DNA of 64,000 bases from Bradyrhizobium sp. CB1015 (GCF_025200925.1 NZ_CP104174.1:7688001-7752000), one strand, 5' to 3'. Shown: positions 44,409 through 54,392, counted from the first letter of the stretch. Translations and numbers: made by a program. The notes: generated from the sequence alone by a model not told the origin.

Positions 44409-45311
44409 TCAAGCCAAGAAGAACTCGCGCAACGCGCTCGCGGTCACATCCGGATTCTCCTCGGTGAGGAAGTGTCCCGAATCCACCGGCATGCCGGAGG
44501 CGTTCGTGGCCCATTGCTTCCAGGTGTCGAGCGGCGTCGCGGCGGCTTGGGCGATGCCGGCATTGCCCCACAGCGCCAGCATCGGCACCGTGATCTTCTT
44601 GCCGGCCTCGAAATCGGCCTTGTCGAGGTCGTAGTCGAAATAGGCGCCGGCGCGGTAATCCTCGCACATTGCGTGGATGCGGGCGGGATCGCGGAACGGG
44701 GCGAGGTAGTGCTCGAGCGCGCGCTCGTCGATCGCGTCCAGCGTCTTCGACTTGGTCTGGCTCGCCATCTTGAAGCGCAGGAAGAACTCGCCTTGGCCTG
44801 CGATCAGCGTCTCCGGCAGCGGATAGGGTTGCGCCAGGAAGGTCCAGTGATAGATCTTCAACGCGTAGGCGCGGTTCATCCGTTCCCAGTAATTATAGGT
44901 CGGCAGGATATCGAGCACGGCGAGCTTCGACAGCCGGCCCGGATGGTCGAGCGCAAGCCGATACGACACGCGGCCGCCGCGGTCGTGGCCGGCGAGCGCG
45001 AAATGCACGTGGCCGAGGCGCTCCATCACCTCGACCATGGCTTTCGCCATGGCGCGCTTGGAGTAGGGGATGTGCAGCGCATCGCTCGCGGGCATGTCGG
45101 ACCAGCCATAGCCCGGCAGGTCGGCGATGATCAGCGTGAAGTGCTCGGCCAGTTCGGGCGCCACCTGGTGCCACATCACGTGGGTCTCGGAGAAGCCGTG
45201 CAGCAGCAGCAGCGGCGGGCCCTTGCCGCCGACGCGGGCGAAGACGCGGCCGAACGAGGTATCGATCCATTCGGCGGCAAAGCCCGGATAGAGGTCGGCG
45301 AGATCGGACAT
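44409..45311 (-). CDS. Alpha/beta hydrolase, fluoroacetate (haloacetate) dehalogenase-like
   Basis: A 300-residue hydrolase that is co-linear with the Rhodopseudomonas palustris fluoroacetate dehalogenase RPA1163 as I know it. The nucleophile Asp110 is in AGHDRGGR, with Arg111 and Arg114; Asp134 is in AVLDILP; His155-Trp156 are in KIYHWTF; Tyr219 is in CEDYRAG; and His280 is in SGHF. All numbers match the published enzyme, giving the full set for carboxylate binding, fluoride pocket and catalysis. One difference: residue 185 is Gln (KMASQTKSK) where RPA1163 has Trp. Hydrolytic dehalogenation of haloacetate is therefore likely but its spectrum may differ. It is convergent with tadA; the 200-base upstream gap contains repeat DNA. 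Confidence 0.87.
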   Translation of the reverse strand: MSDLADLYPGFAAEWIDTSFGRVFARVGGKGPPLLLLHGFSETHVMWHQVAPELAEHFTLIIADLPGYGWSDMPASDALHIPYSKRAMAKAMVEVMERLGHVHFALAGHDRGGRVSYRLALDHPGRLSKLAVLDILPTYNYWERMNRAYALKIYHWTFLAQPYPLPETLIAGQGEFFLRFKMASQTKSKTLDAIDERALEHYLAPFRDPARIHAMCEDYRAGAYFDYDLDKADFEAGKKITVPMLALWGNAGIAQAAATPLDTWKQWATNASGMPVDSGHFLTEENPDVTASALREFFLA

Positions 45312-45514
45312 CTTGTTGCATCCTTATGGATCAGTCGTGGGGCCGGCCTCAACAAAACGTCGAAAACAACCCCATGCACAGTACCGGTATTATCGTCGGG
45401 GCAACTAACCCCAACAGACGATTGCACATTCTGGATCGTAGATGTGGCGGCGCGGTGACAAACGAGCGCGAGATTCCGGATCGGCGCGTTTGCGCGCCGT
45501 CCGGAATGACGAGG

Positions 45515-46798
45515 CTAATTTTGCGCCTTTTCCGCCTCCACCGCCTGCCAGCCGATGTCGCGGCGGCAAAAACCGTCCGGCCAGTCGATGCGGTCGACGG
45601 CCTGATAGGCGCGGCGCTGCGCCTCGGTCACGGTCGCCCCCAGCGCGCAGACATTGAGCACGCGGCCGCCATTGGCGAGGATCGCGCCATCCTTGGCCAC
45701 CGTGCCGGCGTGGAAGATCTCGACATTGTCGACCTTGGCCGCCTCCTCGAGCCCGCCAATGCGCGTGCCCTTCTGGCAGTCGCCGGGATAGCCCTTCGCC
45801 GCCATCACCACGGTCAGCGCGGATTCCTTGTGCCAGCGCAAGTCGAAGTGCTTCAGCTCCCCGTCGCAGGCGGCAAGCAGCGCCGGCACGAGGTCGCTCA
45901 TCATGCGCAGCATCAGCACCTGGCACTCGGGATCGCCGAAGCGGACGTTGAACTCGAACAGCTTTGGCCCCTGCGTCGTCAGCATGATGCCGGCATAGAG
46001 CACGCCGCGGAACGGCGTGCCGCGCTGCTTCATGCCTGATACCGTCGGCAGGATGATTTTCGCCATGATCGCGTCGTGGATGGCGGGCGTGACCAGCGGC
46101 GTCGGCGAATAGGCGCCCATGCCGCCGGTGTTCGGGCCGACGTCGTGGTCGAACACGCGCTTGTGGTCCTGCGCGGAGGCGAGCGGGATCGCCGTCTCGC
46201 CGTCGCACAGCGCAAAGAAGCTGATCTCGCGGCCGGGCAGAAACTCCTCGATCACGACCTCCGTGCCGGCCTCGCCGAAGGCGCCCTCGAACATCATGGC
46301 GATGGCGTCCTCCGCCTCGCGCACGGTTTTCGCAACGACGACGCCCTTGCCGGCGGCGAGTCCGTCGGCCTTGACCACGATCGGTGCGCCCTGGCTCTGC
46401 ACATAGGCGCGCGCGTCATCGGCGTTGGTGAATCGCTGATAGGCGCCGGTCGGAATGCCGAACTCGGTGCACAGCGCCTTGGTGAAGCCCTTGGAGCTTT
46501 CGAGCTGGGCCGCCACCTTGCTCGGCCCGAACGCCTTGATGCCGGCTTTGGTGAGATCATCGACGATGCCGGCCGCGAGCGGCGTCTCCGGCCCGACCAC
46601 CACGAGCTCGACCGCGTTCTTTTTGCAGAAGTCGATCACGGCGGCATGGTCGGCGACATCGAGCGCCACGCACTCCGCCTCCTTCGCGATGCCGGCATTG
46701 CCGGGCGCGCACCAGAATTTGGTCACCAGGGGACTGCCTGCGATCTTCCACGCCAGGGCATGTTCGCGGCCGCCGGAACCAAGCAGGAGAATGTGCAT
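45515..46798 (-). CDS. purD: Phosphoribosylamine-glycine ligase (GAR synthetase)
   Basis: Second step of de novo purine synthesis, joining glycine to phosphoribosylamine with ATP. The 427-residue product has the family start [17 protein letters not shown], the ATP-grasp domain with [19 protein letters not shown], and the signature [11 protein letters not shown]. The longer frame to 46936 adds low-complexity sequence from repeat DNA, so ATG 46798 was used. It is the last core gene before the lower-GC island. It stands alone, as purD usually does in Bradyrhizobium. Confidence 0.97.
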   Translation of the reverse strand: MHILLLGSGGREHALAWKIAGSPLVTKFWCAPGNAGIAKEAECVALDVADHAAVIDFCKKNAVELVVVGPETPLAAGIVDDLTKAGIKAFGPSKVAAQLESSKGFTKALCTEFGIPTGAYQRFTNADDARAYVQSQGAPIVVKADGLAAGKGVVVAKTVREAEDAIAMMFEGAFGEAGTEVVIEEFLPGREISFFALCDGETAIPLASAQDHKRVFDHDVGPNTGGMGAYSPTPLVTPAIHDAIMAKIILPTVSGMKQRGTPFRGVLYAGIMLTTQGPKLFEFNVRFGDPECQVLMLRMMSDLVPALLAACDGELKHFDLRWHKESALTVVMAAKGYPGDCQKGTRIGGLEEAAKVDNVEIFHAGTVAKDGAILANGGRVLNVCALGATVTEAQRRAYQAVDRIDWPDGFCRRDIGWQAVEAEKAQN

Positions 46799-47095
46799 CG
46801 AAGGCTCAGAATGAGGGGTTTTGCTGGGGGCGGAGGTCGCACGAATCGGGGTGGGGCTCAAGGGGGATGGAGGCGAACTCCCCGTCATTCCTGGACGGCT
46901 TGCTCCGCGGCCCCTTCTCCCTTGCGGGAAAATCAATAGCAGAAAAAGAGAAACAATATCAAAGCGAGGACCACCCAGCGTCCAGCGGGTTTTTAAAATA
47001 GAAATTCCGCTGGCACTTCGTGTGGTATTGATATCGCAGCATCAACTAACACGATCAGAGTCGCTACAGAACACGGACTGCGCTACCCTTGCCGA
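46799..47095. other. Left junction of accessory island
   Basis: 297 bases without a gene. GC falls sharply at about 46930. Just before it (46911-46928) is CCCCTTCTCCCTTGCGGG, one half of a family C hairpin with no matching arm. From 46930 the sequence is A/T-rich (for example AATCAATAGCAGAAAAAGAG). This suggests that foreign DNA begins within a broken repeat. Confidence 0.55.
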
Positions 47096-47386
47096 ATGAC
47101 AGGCATCACTGACTATTTTTTCGTCGGATTTGCCGGATTCCTTTATGTTATCGGCGAGTACAAACTTGCGTTTTGGTTCAGCGCATTTGGAATCGTAAAT
47201 CACGCTCGAGCCGCCGTGAGGGCCGTTGTGGACCCGGATTGGTATATGCGCAAACGATTGGAAGCGAATTTACCAGTCGATTTCTTCAACTCTGGAATAC
47301 GGGGTCTTCTGGCAATCAAGATCATAGTAATTGGCGTGCTCTCTTGGGCGGCGTGGCGTGCAGGCACACACGCCGGATATTTTTGA
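47096..47386 (+). CDS. Small membrane protein, unknown
   Basis: A 96-residue protein with two or three hydrophobic segments: ITDYFFVGFAGFLYVIG, KLAFWFSAFGIV and IRGLLAIKIIVIGVLSWAAW. A polar loop with HARAAVRAVVDPDWYMRKR lies between them. No family known to me. Its codon use and GC are lower than in the surrounding core genes, which suggests acquired DNA. The next small membrane gene starts 11 bases after the stop, so they probably form one unit. Confidence 0.55.
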   Translation: MTGITDYFFVGFAGFLYVIGEYKLAFWFSAFGIVNHARAAVRAVVDPDWYMRKRLEANLPVDFFNSGIRGLLAIKIIVIGVLSWAAWRAGTHAGYF

Positions 47387-47396
47387 CAATCCAACT

Positions 47397-47645
47397 ATGC
47401 CAACCTTGCTAGCCATTATCTTCGGAGTTGCTGCTTACGCCGGGTACAAGGGATGGCCCCTTTACACAGTGATTTTCGTCGGCGGCGCTATGGTAATTTG
47501 GAACATGATGTATTTCCGAACGCGGCCAATGCAGGCCGCATCAGGCGGTCCGCTAGCCTACCTGTTTCGAATATCAATCATAAACATTCTCCAAGCGGCA
47601 GCGGCCTACGCTGCAGGCTATGGGCTGTATCGTCTGATTGGATAA
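47397..47645 (+). CDS. Small membrane protein, unknown
   Basis: An 82-residue protein with three hydrophobic segments: MPTLLAIIFGVAAYAGYKG, YTVIFVGGAMVIWNMMYF and FRISIINILQAAAAYAAGYG. ATG 47397 was taken; a longer frame to 47331 overlaps the previous gene. It follows the other small membrane protein in the same direction. Function unknown; it resembles hypothetical inner-membrane proteins scattered in Rhizobiales. Whether it works with the OLD gene 400 bases downstream cannot be told. Confidence 0.55.
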   Translation: MPTLLAIIFGVAAYAGYKGWPLYTVIFVGGAMVIWNMMYFRTRPMQAASGGPLAYLFRISIINILQAAAAYAAGYGLYRLIG

Positions 47646-48041
47646 TCCCCGTCATCTCAACAGACGCATCTGAGTCCTCCGGTTGACGACCCGCGAAATG
47701 CGCATCAGGCACGCGCGACATCCTGATCGATTGCCCGTGACCCGCAGCCATCACGTCGAGACCCGTGCCGATGGCTGGCCCGATCACGTCCGGCTCTCCG
47801 ATTAACGGATCCAACTTCGCTGCTGCGGCAAGCGTGGCGCGGATGTGCGGTCAAATTCGCGACGCTGTCATGGGGCCGGGTGCGGTGCCGGGCGCCCCCT
47901 TAGGATAGATTCGACCCCTGACTCGCGATTCTGATCCGTCGCAGCCGCCTGTGAATAAGTGGGACAACGTCCTCGGACTCGAACTGCTACCCAGCATTGT
48001 GCCATCGTAGCCACTCATCCGATTCGCCGGTGGGGGATTAA
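47646..48041. other. Gene-free gap in the accessory island
   Basis: About 396 bases. GC is intermediate to high, and short frames on the minus strand (47578-47814) show no recognisable domain and may be remnants of a degraded gene. No terminator or repeat was seen. It should contain the promoter of the OLD gene. Confidence 0.45.
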
Positions 48042-50013
48042 ATGAAGTTGATTGAAGCTCACGTTACGAATTTCCGGTCCGCTGAAGACTCAGAACCTTT
48101 TACCCTTGAGAACGTCACTTGTTTGGTCGGTAAAAATGAGGCCGGTAAGAGTGCAGTGCTACTAGCGCTCGCTGCGCTTAACCCGCACCCGAGCACACCA
48201 ATCGCCTTCGACCGAGAACGAGATTATCCCCGCCGTCACCTCACTGCATACTCGCAGAGACACAAGGGTGAGGAAGCGGTCGCGATCCAGACCAAGTGGA
48301 AGCTGACCGACGAGGAAATCGCAGATGTTCGCGCTGTCCTCGGTGACAAAGCACTCAAATCCCCAATTATTGAGATAAGTCGTCGATACAGCTCGGAGCC
48401 TGAATGGAAATTCGAGATCGACACGAAGCGGGCGGTTGCGCACCTGCTTGATGGTCGCGGCTTCAATCAGGAGCAGCTTGCCGCACTCAAGGTCGCCGAC
48501 GACACTTCTGATCTTGCGGCAAAGATCGCAACAATCCCTGAACTAACTGAGGATCAGACCACGTTTCTGAATTGGCTCAAACCGCACGCATCATTCAAGA
48601 CGCTTGTGTACGCGATCCTTAAGCCGCACTTTCCGAAGTTCATGTATTTTTCGAACTACGACCGGATGGATGGCGCGGTCCGTCTGGATTTCCTGAAGAC
48701 GTGGAAGAGCAACAATGAAATTCTGAAGGACGAGAATAGCGGCGCGCGTTTGTTCATGGAATTTTTGGAGTATGCCGGAGTTCCACTGGATGAAATTCTC
48801 ACCGTCGGTACATACGAGACGTTCAACGCCAAACTTCAGGCGGCCTCGAACAACATCACTGACCAAATACTTGAGTTCTGGACCCAGAATCCTGACTTGT
48901 CAGTGGTCGTCACCATTGATCCGGCCCGACCGCAAGACAAGCCCCCATTGAATGAAAACATTATCGGTCGAGCGCGCATCTACAATGCCCTACATCGCGT
49001 GGATACTCCCTTTCTCCGAGCGTAGCGCTGGGTTTGTTTGGTTCTTCTCGTTCTTAGTGAAGTTCGCGCAAGTGAAAGAGGATGCCACTCCCGTGGTCCT
49101 TCTGCTCGACGAGCCGGGCCTGACGCTACATGGTAAGGCGCAGGGGGACCTGCTCCGTTACTTCGACGAGAAGTTGGCTCCATTTCATCAGATCGTTTAT
49201 TCAACTCATTCGCCATTCATGGTCGCACCGGACAAGTTGACTGCCGCAAGGGTAGTCGAGGACCAAGTAGAGTTGAAAGGCACCCGGCGCGTGCCGCTGG
49301 GAACGAAGGTCCGCGAAGACGTGCTGACGCGCGATCCCGACACCCTGTTTCCTCTGCAGGGAGCTTTGGGCTATGAGATCACGCAGTCGCTCTTCATCGG
49401 CAAGCACACACTTCTGGTGGAAGGCGCGTCCGACATTCTTTACCTGCAAGCACTTTCCTCCGCGCTGAAAGCGCGGAAGCGCACTGGACTCGATCCCAGA
49501 TGGACCATGTGTCCGACAGGTGGAATCGGGAATGTTCGCGCCTTCGTCTCGCTCTTCGGCGGCAATAAGCTGGATATTGCCGTGCTCGCCGACCACACGA
49601 AGCAAGACGCAAAGAAAATAGGGGAACTACGAAAGAGCGAAATACTGCGAGCAGGAAACGTCTTCACAATCGCAGATTTTACCGGGAAGAACGAGTCGGA
49701 TATCGAGGACCTGTTCGAAATCGGGCTGTTCGCGGAGATCGTAAACGAGGCGTATGAATTACCTACAAAGCACAGGCTAACGGCCACGAGCTTAGAGAAG
49801 GCTGATACAAGTACCGTGCGGCTCGTAAAAAAGGCGGAGGCAGCCTTCAATGTACTTCCAGAGCCACTGCCTACATTCGATCACTTCACCGCCTCGGCGT
49901 GGTTGATCCGCAATCTCGCTGTGCTTGATGCAACGACTCCCGGCGTGGAAGAGACGCTGGATCGGGCGGAGAAGCTCTTTGATGCAGTTAACGCGGCGAT
50001 CCAGACTGGCTAG
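48042..50013 (+). pseudogene. Solitary OLD-family ATPase/TOPRIM nuclease, frameshifted
   Basis: Two overlapping frames form one OLD-family protein. The first (48042-49025) has the ABC-type ATPase start MKLIEAHVTNFRSAED and Walker A CLVGKNEAGKSAVL; the second (to 50013) has signature-like and Walker B parts (VVLLLDEPGLTLHGK), the H-loop STHSPFM, and TOPRIM motifs LLVEGASDILYLQAL and LDIAVLADHT. The break is at CCCTTTCTCC (49008-49017): with one T fewer, TPFSERSAGFVWFF would be continuous and give 656 residues. OLD nucleases act in phage defence. No UvrD-like helicase follows, so it is not a Gabija pair. A +1 shift at CCC-T or a sequencing error are alternatives. Confidence 0.82.
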
Positions 50014-50248
50014 ACCGGGGGCCGCCGAAAGAATGCAGCTATTGTCGTTGTCCAAAGCGAGCAATCGCATTGGGATGACAAGACGCAGACATTGCGCGAA
50101 GTGCCGGATGAGCGGTTGCATTCGCTGATTTGAATACGAGTAGGACTCGCTGAGATAACCCCTCACCCGAGTGAGTCTGCGTCTACCGTCCTCGCTGCCC
50201 TCTCCCGCAAGGGGCGAGGGCACAGCAATGCACATCGTGACCGAGGAG
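50014..50248. other. Right junction of accessory island, with hairpin remnant
   Basis: 235 bases without a gene. A family C-type hairpin GCCCTCTCCCGCAAGGGG followed by CGAGGGC lies at 50197-50221. The left junction (46911-46928) carries half of such a hairpin. High GC resumes at about 50160. Confidence 0.5.
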
Positions 50249-50548
50249 CTACACCTGCTTCCCCGCAATGATCTCCTGCAACGTCGCCACATGCCGCGCA
50301 AACGCGCCACGTCCGGAAGCTGTGGCAGTCACCCTGGTCTGCGGCTTCTTGCCGACGAACGCCTTGTCCACCGACACGTAGCCCGCCTTGGCCAGCGTCT
50401 CGATATGCGCACCGAGATTGCCGTCGGTGGCGCCGGTGAGCTTCTTCAGGCGGACGAATTCCAGCCCGACCTCCGCAGGCAGCGCGTTCAGCGCCGCCAT
50501 AATCTTCAGGCGCAGCGGCTGATGGATGATGTCGTCGAGCTCGGCCAT
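50249..50548 (-). CDS. Winged-helix transcriptional regulator
   Basis: A 99-residue single-domain winged helix: HQPLRLKIMAALNAL, VGLEFVRLKKLTGATDGNLG as the recognition helix region, and HIETLAKAGYVSV with the wing KPQTRVTATASGRGAF. Such small regulators (ArsR/MarR-like winged-helix family) often act on their own operon. It is the last gene of a minus-strand set and starts 4 bases after the upstream stop. Ligand unknown. Confidence 0.85.
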   Translation of the reverse strand: MAELDDIIHQPLRLKIMAALNALPAEVGLEFVRLKKLTGATDGNLGAHIETLAKAGYVSVDKAFVGKKPQTRVTATASGRGAFARHVATLQEIIAGKQV

Positions 50549-50552
50549 CCCG

Positions 50553-51104
50553 CTAGATCCGCCGCATCCAGAGGCCGCCGAGGGTCAGGCCGCCGCCGTT
50601 GACGGCGGCCATCCACAACAACAGCGATATGCCAGGGATGTAGAAATAGCCGATCAGCGTCAAGGCGACGATGGTGGCGCCGATGACGAGGAAGGCGTAG
50701 CCGAACCACACCCCGGCCATCATGTAGAACAGCATGATGTAGATCGGCCAGAACGCTGTCTGCTGGCGCGGCGTGAACTGACCGAAATAGCAGACGAAGA
50801 TGCCGAAGGCGGCAATCAGCAGGAATGTCAGGAGATAGCGGCCGTCGAACACCCGGACGCGGCTTCGGGACCGGTGATAGGCGCCGATGGCAACGAAGCC
50901 GACGATCGACACCGCGTAAAGACCGATCCAGATGGCGAGTCCATGGCGCGGCCAGAACCAGCCTGCGATGTTGCCGACGAACGCCAGCACGCCCCACATC
51001 AACAACGCCAGGCTGGACACTTGATAGATGATCGACTGCCGCACGCGGCGGACGGTATCCTCGATCTCGTTCAACGCTTCGGAAGCCTGCTTGCTGTCGA
51101 TCAC
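50553..51104 (-). CDS. Integral membrane protein, unknown
   Basis: A 183-residue protein with five hydrophobic segments: IYQVSSLALLMWGVLAFVGN, AIWIGLYAVSIVGFVAIGAY, LLTFLLIAAFGIFVCYF, IYIMLFYMMAGVWFGYAFLV and GYFYIPGISLLLWMAAVNGG. The N-terminal 30 residues are a polar helix (SEALNEIEDTVRRVRQS). GTG at 51104 overlaps the upstream TGA. No family name is offered. It lies between a DUF2306 protein and a winged-helix regulator, in an operon. Confidence 0.8.
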   Translation of the reverse strand: MIDSKQASEALNEIEDTVRRVRQSIIYQVSSLALLMWGVLAFVGNIAGWFWPRHGLAIWIGLYAVSIVGFVAIGAYHRSRSRVRVFDGRYLLTFLLIAAFGIFVCYFGQFTPRQQTAFWPIYIMLFYMMAGVWFGYAFLVIGATIVALTLIGYFYIPGISLLLWMAAVNGGGLTLGGLWMRRI

Positions 51105-51622
51105 GATGGCGCTCCGCTCCGCTCGACCAGTCCGGCGCCTGGCGTCGTCACGTCCGCTGGAGGCCGGTGCCTGCGGATCACGAGATAAGCGATCGCCATC
51201 GTCGCGATGGACACGACCAGCGCCGCCACGCCGGCCTGCTCGCGCGTCGTCACCGGCGCCAGCCGCAGCGTTGTGTTGATCGCCGCGGCCGACAACAGGG
51301 ACACATAGGACCAGGCGATGAAATGGTAGTGGATCGATCGCCAGTTCGAAGGCCTCGGCATGCGCAACAGCGGAACGACGGCCAGCACGATGCAGCCGAA
51401 GTTCACGATCGCTGCGACATGGAAGACGTTGAAGTGCCCTGTGAACTTGTGGATCAGGAAGGTCGTGCCGTCGGAGACCAGCATGGCATAGACGTAGAAA
51501 TAACCGCGCGCGCGATGGCCGGCGCCACGCTTGGGACGCAGAAACTGGATGAGTCCGACGGCGCTGCAAAGCAGCGCCAGCACCACGTGTATCGTTCCGG
51601 CGAGGGTCAGATGTGCGATCAT
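51101..51622 (-). CDS. DUF2306 family membrane protein
   Basis: A 173-residue protein. Membrane segments include LAGTIHVVLALLCSAVGLIQ, GYFYVYAMLVSDGTTF, AAIVNFGCIVLAVVPLL and IHYHFIAWSYVSLLSAAAIN; His residues in HKF, HVAAI and HYHF fall in the DUF2306 pattern. The function of the family is not known. ATG 51622 is two bases after the stop of the hydrolase pseudogene upstream. Part of a four-gene minus-strand unit. Confidence 0.82.
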   Translation of the reverse strand: MIAHLTLAGTIHVVLALLCSAVGLIQFLRPKRGAGHRARGYFYVYAMLVSDGTTFLIHKFTGHFNVFHVAAIVNFGCIVLAVVPLLRMPRPSNWRSIHYHFIAWSYVSLLSAAAINTTLRLAPVTTREQAGVAALVVSIATMAIAYLVIRRHRPPADVTTPGAGLVERSGAPS

Positions 51623-51624
51623 GG

Positions 51625-52635
51625 TCAGCTCCCGGCGATCCCGCGCGTGGCGACGTCCTCGGCGATCGCGGAGACGGCCTTTGGATTCGTCACCATGCCC
51701 ATATGGTTGATTCCGGCGATGATCTTCACGTCGACCGACGGCTTCAGCGCGTGCACGGTGTCCGCGTATTTGTCCGAGATCATCATCTCGTCTTCCGTGC
51801 CGCCGAAGATCGTGATCGGACGCGTCGTGGCCGGCAGATCGACGCGATAGCCGCGCGTCGCGAAATTGCGCATCAGGCGGTCGGAATAGGTCGCTGTCAA
51901 AATCCGTTCCGAATTCGCAGGCACCGCGAAGGCCAGCACCGGAAGCTGCGCGCAGCACTCGATGCCGAGCTTGCGCAGCGCGGCGAGGCCGAGCAGGCGC
52001 GGAATGTCGGGATTGGCCCAGCCGCCGGAATTCGGCTGGTTGGTCGGCGCGTCATAGCCGAGATAGGGCGCGAGCAGCACGGTGCGCACGAACATGTCCT
52101 GCATGATCGGTGTCGCGGCGACCCGCAGCGAAAAACCGGCACCGGCGGAATGGCCGATCAGGGTGAGCGGCAGGTCGGGCGCGGTCTTGCGCAGGTGGGC
52201 GACGAAATCGACGAGGTCGTCCTCGAGCTAGTCGACGTAGCCGATGTCGCCGCGTGTGCCGGAGCCGCCATGACCGCGGATGTCGAGGGCCCAGGTCTCC
52301 ACACCGCGCGCGGCGATCGCATGCGTCAGGGCGTGGTTGACACTACCGCTGGACCCGGAGGAGCCGTGGATGAAGACCGCCCCGCCGCCGGTCGCGGCGC
52401 CGCCCGGCGAATAGTGGCGATAGCCGATCCAGGTCCCATCACGGGCCTGAAAGCGCTCGAGCGGGGGCAGCGTGGACCAGTCGATGCCCTTGGCGGAGTC
52501 GGAGACCGACCGCATCTCAGGCGGCCGCTGCAATGGCGTTGCGATCATCGCCGCCAGGATCAGCGCCACGCCGCCGACCGCACAAAGAGCCCATTTCAGG
52601 CCGTTCAGGAGGCCGCGCAACAACCGGATCGCCAT
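51625..52635 (-). pseudogene. Alpha/beta hydrolase interrupted by an in-frame amber codon
   Basis: One reading frame of 337 codons is split only by TAG at 52228-52230 (codon 136). The N-terminal half has a membrane/signal helix ([20 protein letters not shown]) and the oxyanion stretch [12 protein letters not shown]; the C-terminal half has the nucleophile motif LTLIGHSAGAGFSLRVA and a late His (INHMGMV). At the stop, homologs as I recall read GQLEDDL, so CAG to TAG is the likely change. Without readthrough the product lacks the nucleophile. It heads the cluster of membrane genes and regulator. Sequencing error or suppression remain possible. Confidence 0.82.
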
Positions 52636-52772
52636 GGTTCATTCCTCAAGCCGATCAGTTAATAGAGAACTCTATATTACAGAGTACTCTTCCGATCAAT
52701 CCCTGGATTGGCGCCGCGCCCCGAAAATCCTTAACGTCGGGCCTGACCCCGAAATGCCGAATCGTTTTTGAG

Positions 52773-54392
52773 ATGCCGCCTGCGGAACAACTGCTCAACG
52801 CGCCTGAATTCACCGTCTCCGAACTGTCCCTGTCGCTGAAGCGGACGGTCGAGGACGCCTTCGGCCATGTCCGCGTCCGCGGCGAGATCTCCGGCTTTCG
52901 CGGCGCCCATTCCTCCGGCCATTGCTATTTCGCGCTCAAGGACGAGAGCGCCAAGATCGAGGCGGTGATCTGGAAGGGCGTGCACGGCCGGATGCGCTTC
53001 AAGCCCCAGGAGGGGCTCGAGGTGATCGCCACCGGCAAGCTGACGACCTATCCGGGCTCCTCGAAGTACCAGATCGTGATCGAGGCGCTGGAGCCGGCCG
53101 GCATCGGCGCGCTGATGGCGCTGATGGAGGAGCGCAAGAAGAAGCTCGCCGCCGAGGGCCTGTTCGACGAGGCGCGCAAGCAGCTGCTGCCCTGGCTGCC
53201 GGAAGTGATCGGCGTCGTGACCTCGCCGACCGGCGCCGTCATCCGCGACATCCTGCATCGGCTGGAGGACCGCTTTCCCCGCCGCGTGCTGGTGTGGCCG
53301 GTCAAGGTGCAGGGCGACGGCTCGGCCGAGCAGGTCGCGGCCGCGATCCGCGGCTTCAACGCGCTGCCGGAAGGCGGCAAGATTCCGCGGCCCGATGTTC
53401 TCATCGTCGCGCGCGGCGGCGGCTCGCTGGAGGACCTCTGGTCGTTCAACGAGGAGATCGTGGTGCGCGCCGCAGCCGAGAGCATGATCCCGCTGATCTC
53501 GGCGGTGGGGCACGAGACCGACGTCACGCTGATCGACTTCGTCGCCGACAAGCGCGCGCCGACGCCGACGGCGGCGGCCGAGATGGCGGTGCCGGTGCGC
53601 AGCGATTTGTTCGTCGAGGTCGGCGATCTCGCCCGCCGCACCCGCGCCTATTGGCAACGCGCCCAGGAGAGCCGCCGCAGCGAGCTGCGCGCCGCCGCGC
53701 GCGCGCTGCCGGCGGCCGGCGATCTGCTCGCGATCCCGCGGCAGCGTCTGGATTCGGCAGGCAGCGCCCTGCCCCGCTGCCTCAAGGCCAACACCCATGC
53801 GCATTTCCGCAGGTTCACCGCCGCAAGCGCAAAGCTGACCCTGCGCGTGCTGCACGGCCAGATCGCGCAGGCCGATCATCGCCTCACCGTTTGCGGCGAG
53901 CGGCTGGGCCTGTCCGCGCGCTCGCTGCTGCGGCAGCGGCGCGACCGCTTTGCGGGACTGGAGGTGCGCCTGCGCGCCTCAAAACTTTCGAATGCGCAGG
54001 CCCAGCGCACTGCGATTCTCCGCCAGCGCGAGCGCACCCATCGTTTGGCCGAACGGGCAGAGCGCGCGCTCGACACGCTGTTGCGGCGGCTGGAGGCCCG
54101 CGTCGAGAACAGCGGCAAGCTGCTCTCCGCGCTGTCCTATCGCAGCGTGCTCGCGCGCGGCTTTGCCCTGGTGCGCGACGAGGCCGGCCATCCCCTGCAT
54201 GCGGCTGATACGATCGGCCCCGGCGCGCGCCTCGAGATCGAGTTCGCGGACGGCCGCGTCGGCGCGACGGCAGATGCGGATCGCGGGGCGCCGACGGCCA
54301 AGCCCGCGCCCGCGCAGCCGAAGCCGGCCGCGGAGACGAAGCCGGCACTGAGGCGCGTGGCCAAGCCGGTGGATCAGGGCAGCCTGTTTTGA
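52773..54392 (+). CDS. xseA: Exodeoxyribonuclease VII large subunit
   Basis: Part of the ATP-independent single-strand exonuclease VII. The 539-residue protein has an OB-fold start ([38 protein letters not shown]), the catalytic core with [17 protein letters not shown] and [17 protein letters not shown], a long coiled-coil with many Arg residues (about 290-440), and a Pro/Ala-rich tail. The frame runs back to 52533 over non-homologous DNA; ATG 52773 fits the family start. The small subunit gene xseB is not in the window. It is divergent from the hydrolase operon. Confidence 0.96.
   Translation: MPPAEQLLNAPEFTVSELSLSLKRTVEDAFGHVRVRGEISGFRGAHSSGHCYFALKDESAKIEAVIWKGVHGRMRFKPQEGLEVIATGKLTTYPGSSKYQIVIEALEPAGIGALMALMEERKKKLAAEGLFDEARKQLLPWLPEVIGVVTSPTGAVIRDILHRLEDRFPRRVLVWPVKVQGDGSAEQVAAAIRGFNALPEGGKIPRPDVLIVARGGGSLEDLWSFNEEIVVRAAAESMIPLISAVGHETDVTLIDFVADKRAPTPTAAAEMAVPVRSDLFVEVGDLARRTRAYWQRAQESRRSELRAAARALPAAGDLLAIPRQRLDSAGSALPRCLKANTHAHFRRFTAASAKLTLRVLHGQIAQADHRLTVCGERLGLSARSLLRQRRDRFAGLEVRLRASKLSNAQAQRTAILRQRERTHRLAERAERALDTLLRRLEARVENSGKLLSALSYRSVLARGFALVRDEAGHPLHAADTIGPGARLEIEFADGRVGATADADRGAPTAKPAPAQPKPAAETKPALRRVAKPVDQGSLF

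Noticed and set aside
44409..45311. Simple haloalkane dehalogenase or epoxide hydrolase
   Set aside because: The two Arg next to the nucleophile and the His-Trp-Tyr set match the fluoroacetate dehalogenase type rather than haloalkane dehalogenase or epoxide hydrolase.
48042..50548. Gabija-type system (OLD nuclease plus UvrD helicase)
   Set aside because: No helicase gene is next to the OLD gene; downstream lies a gene-free junction and a small winged-helix regulator on the other strand.
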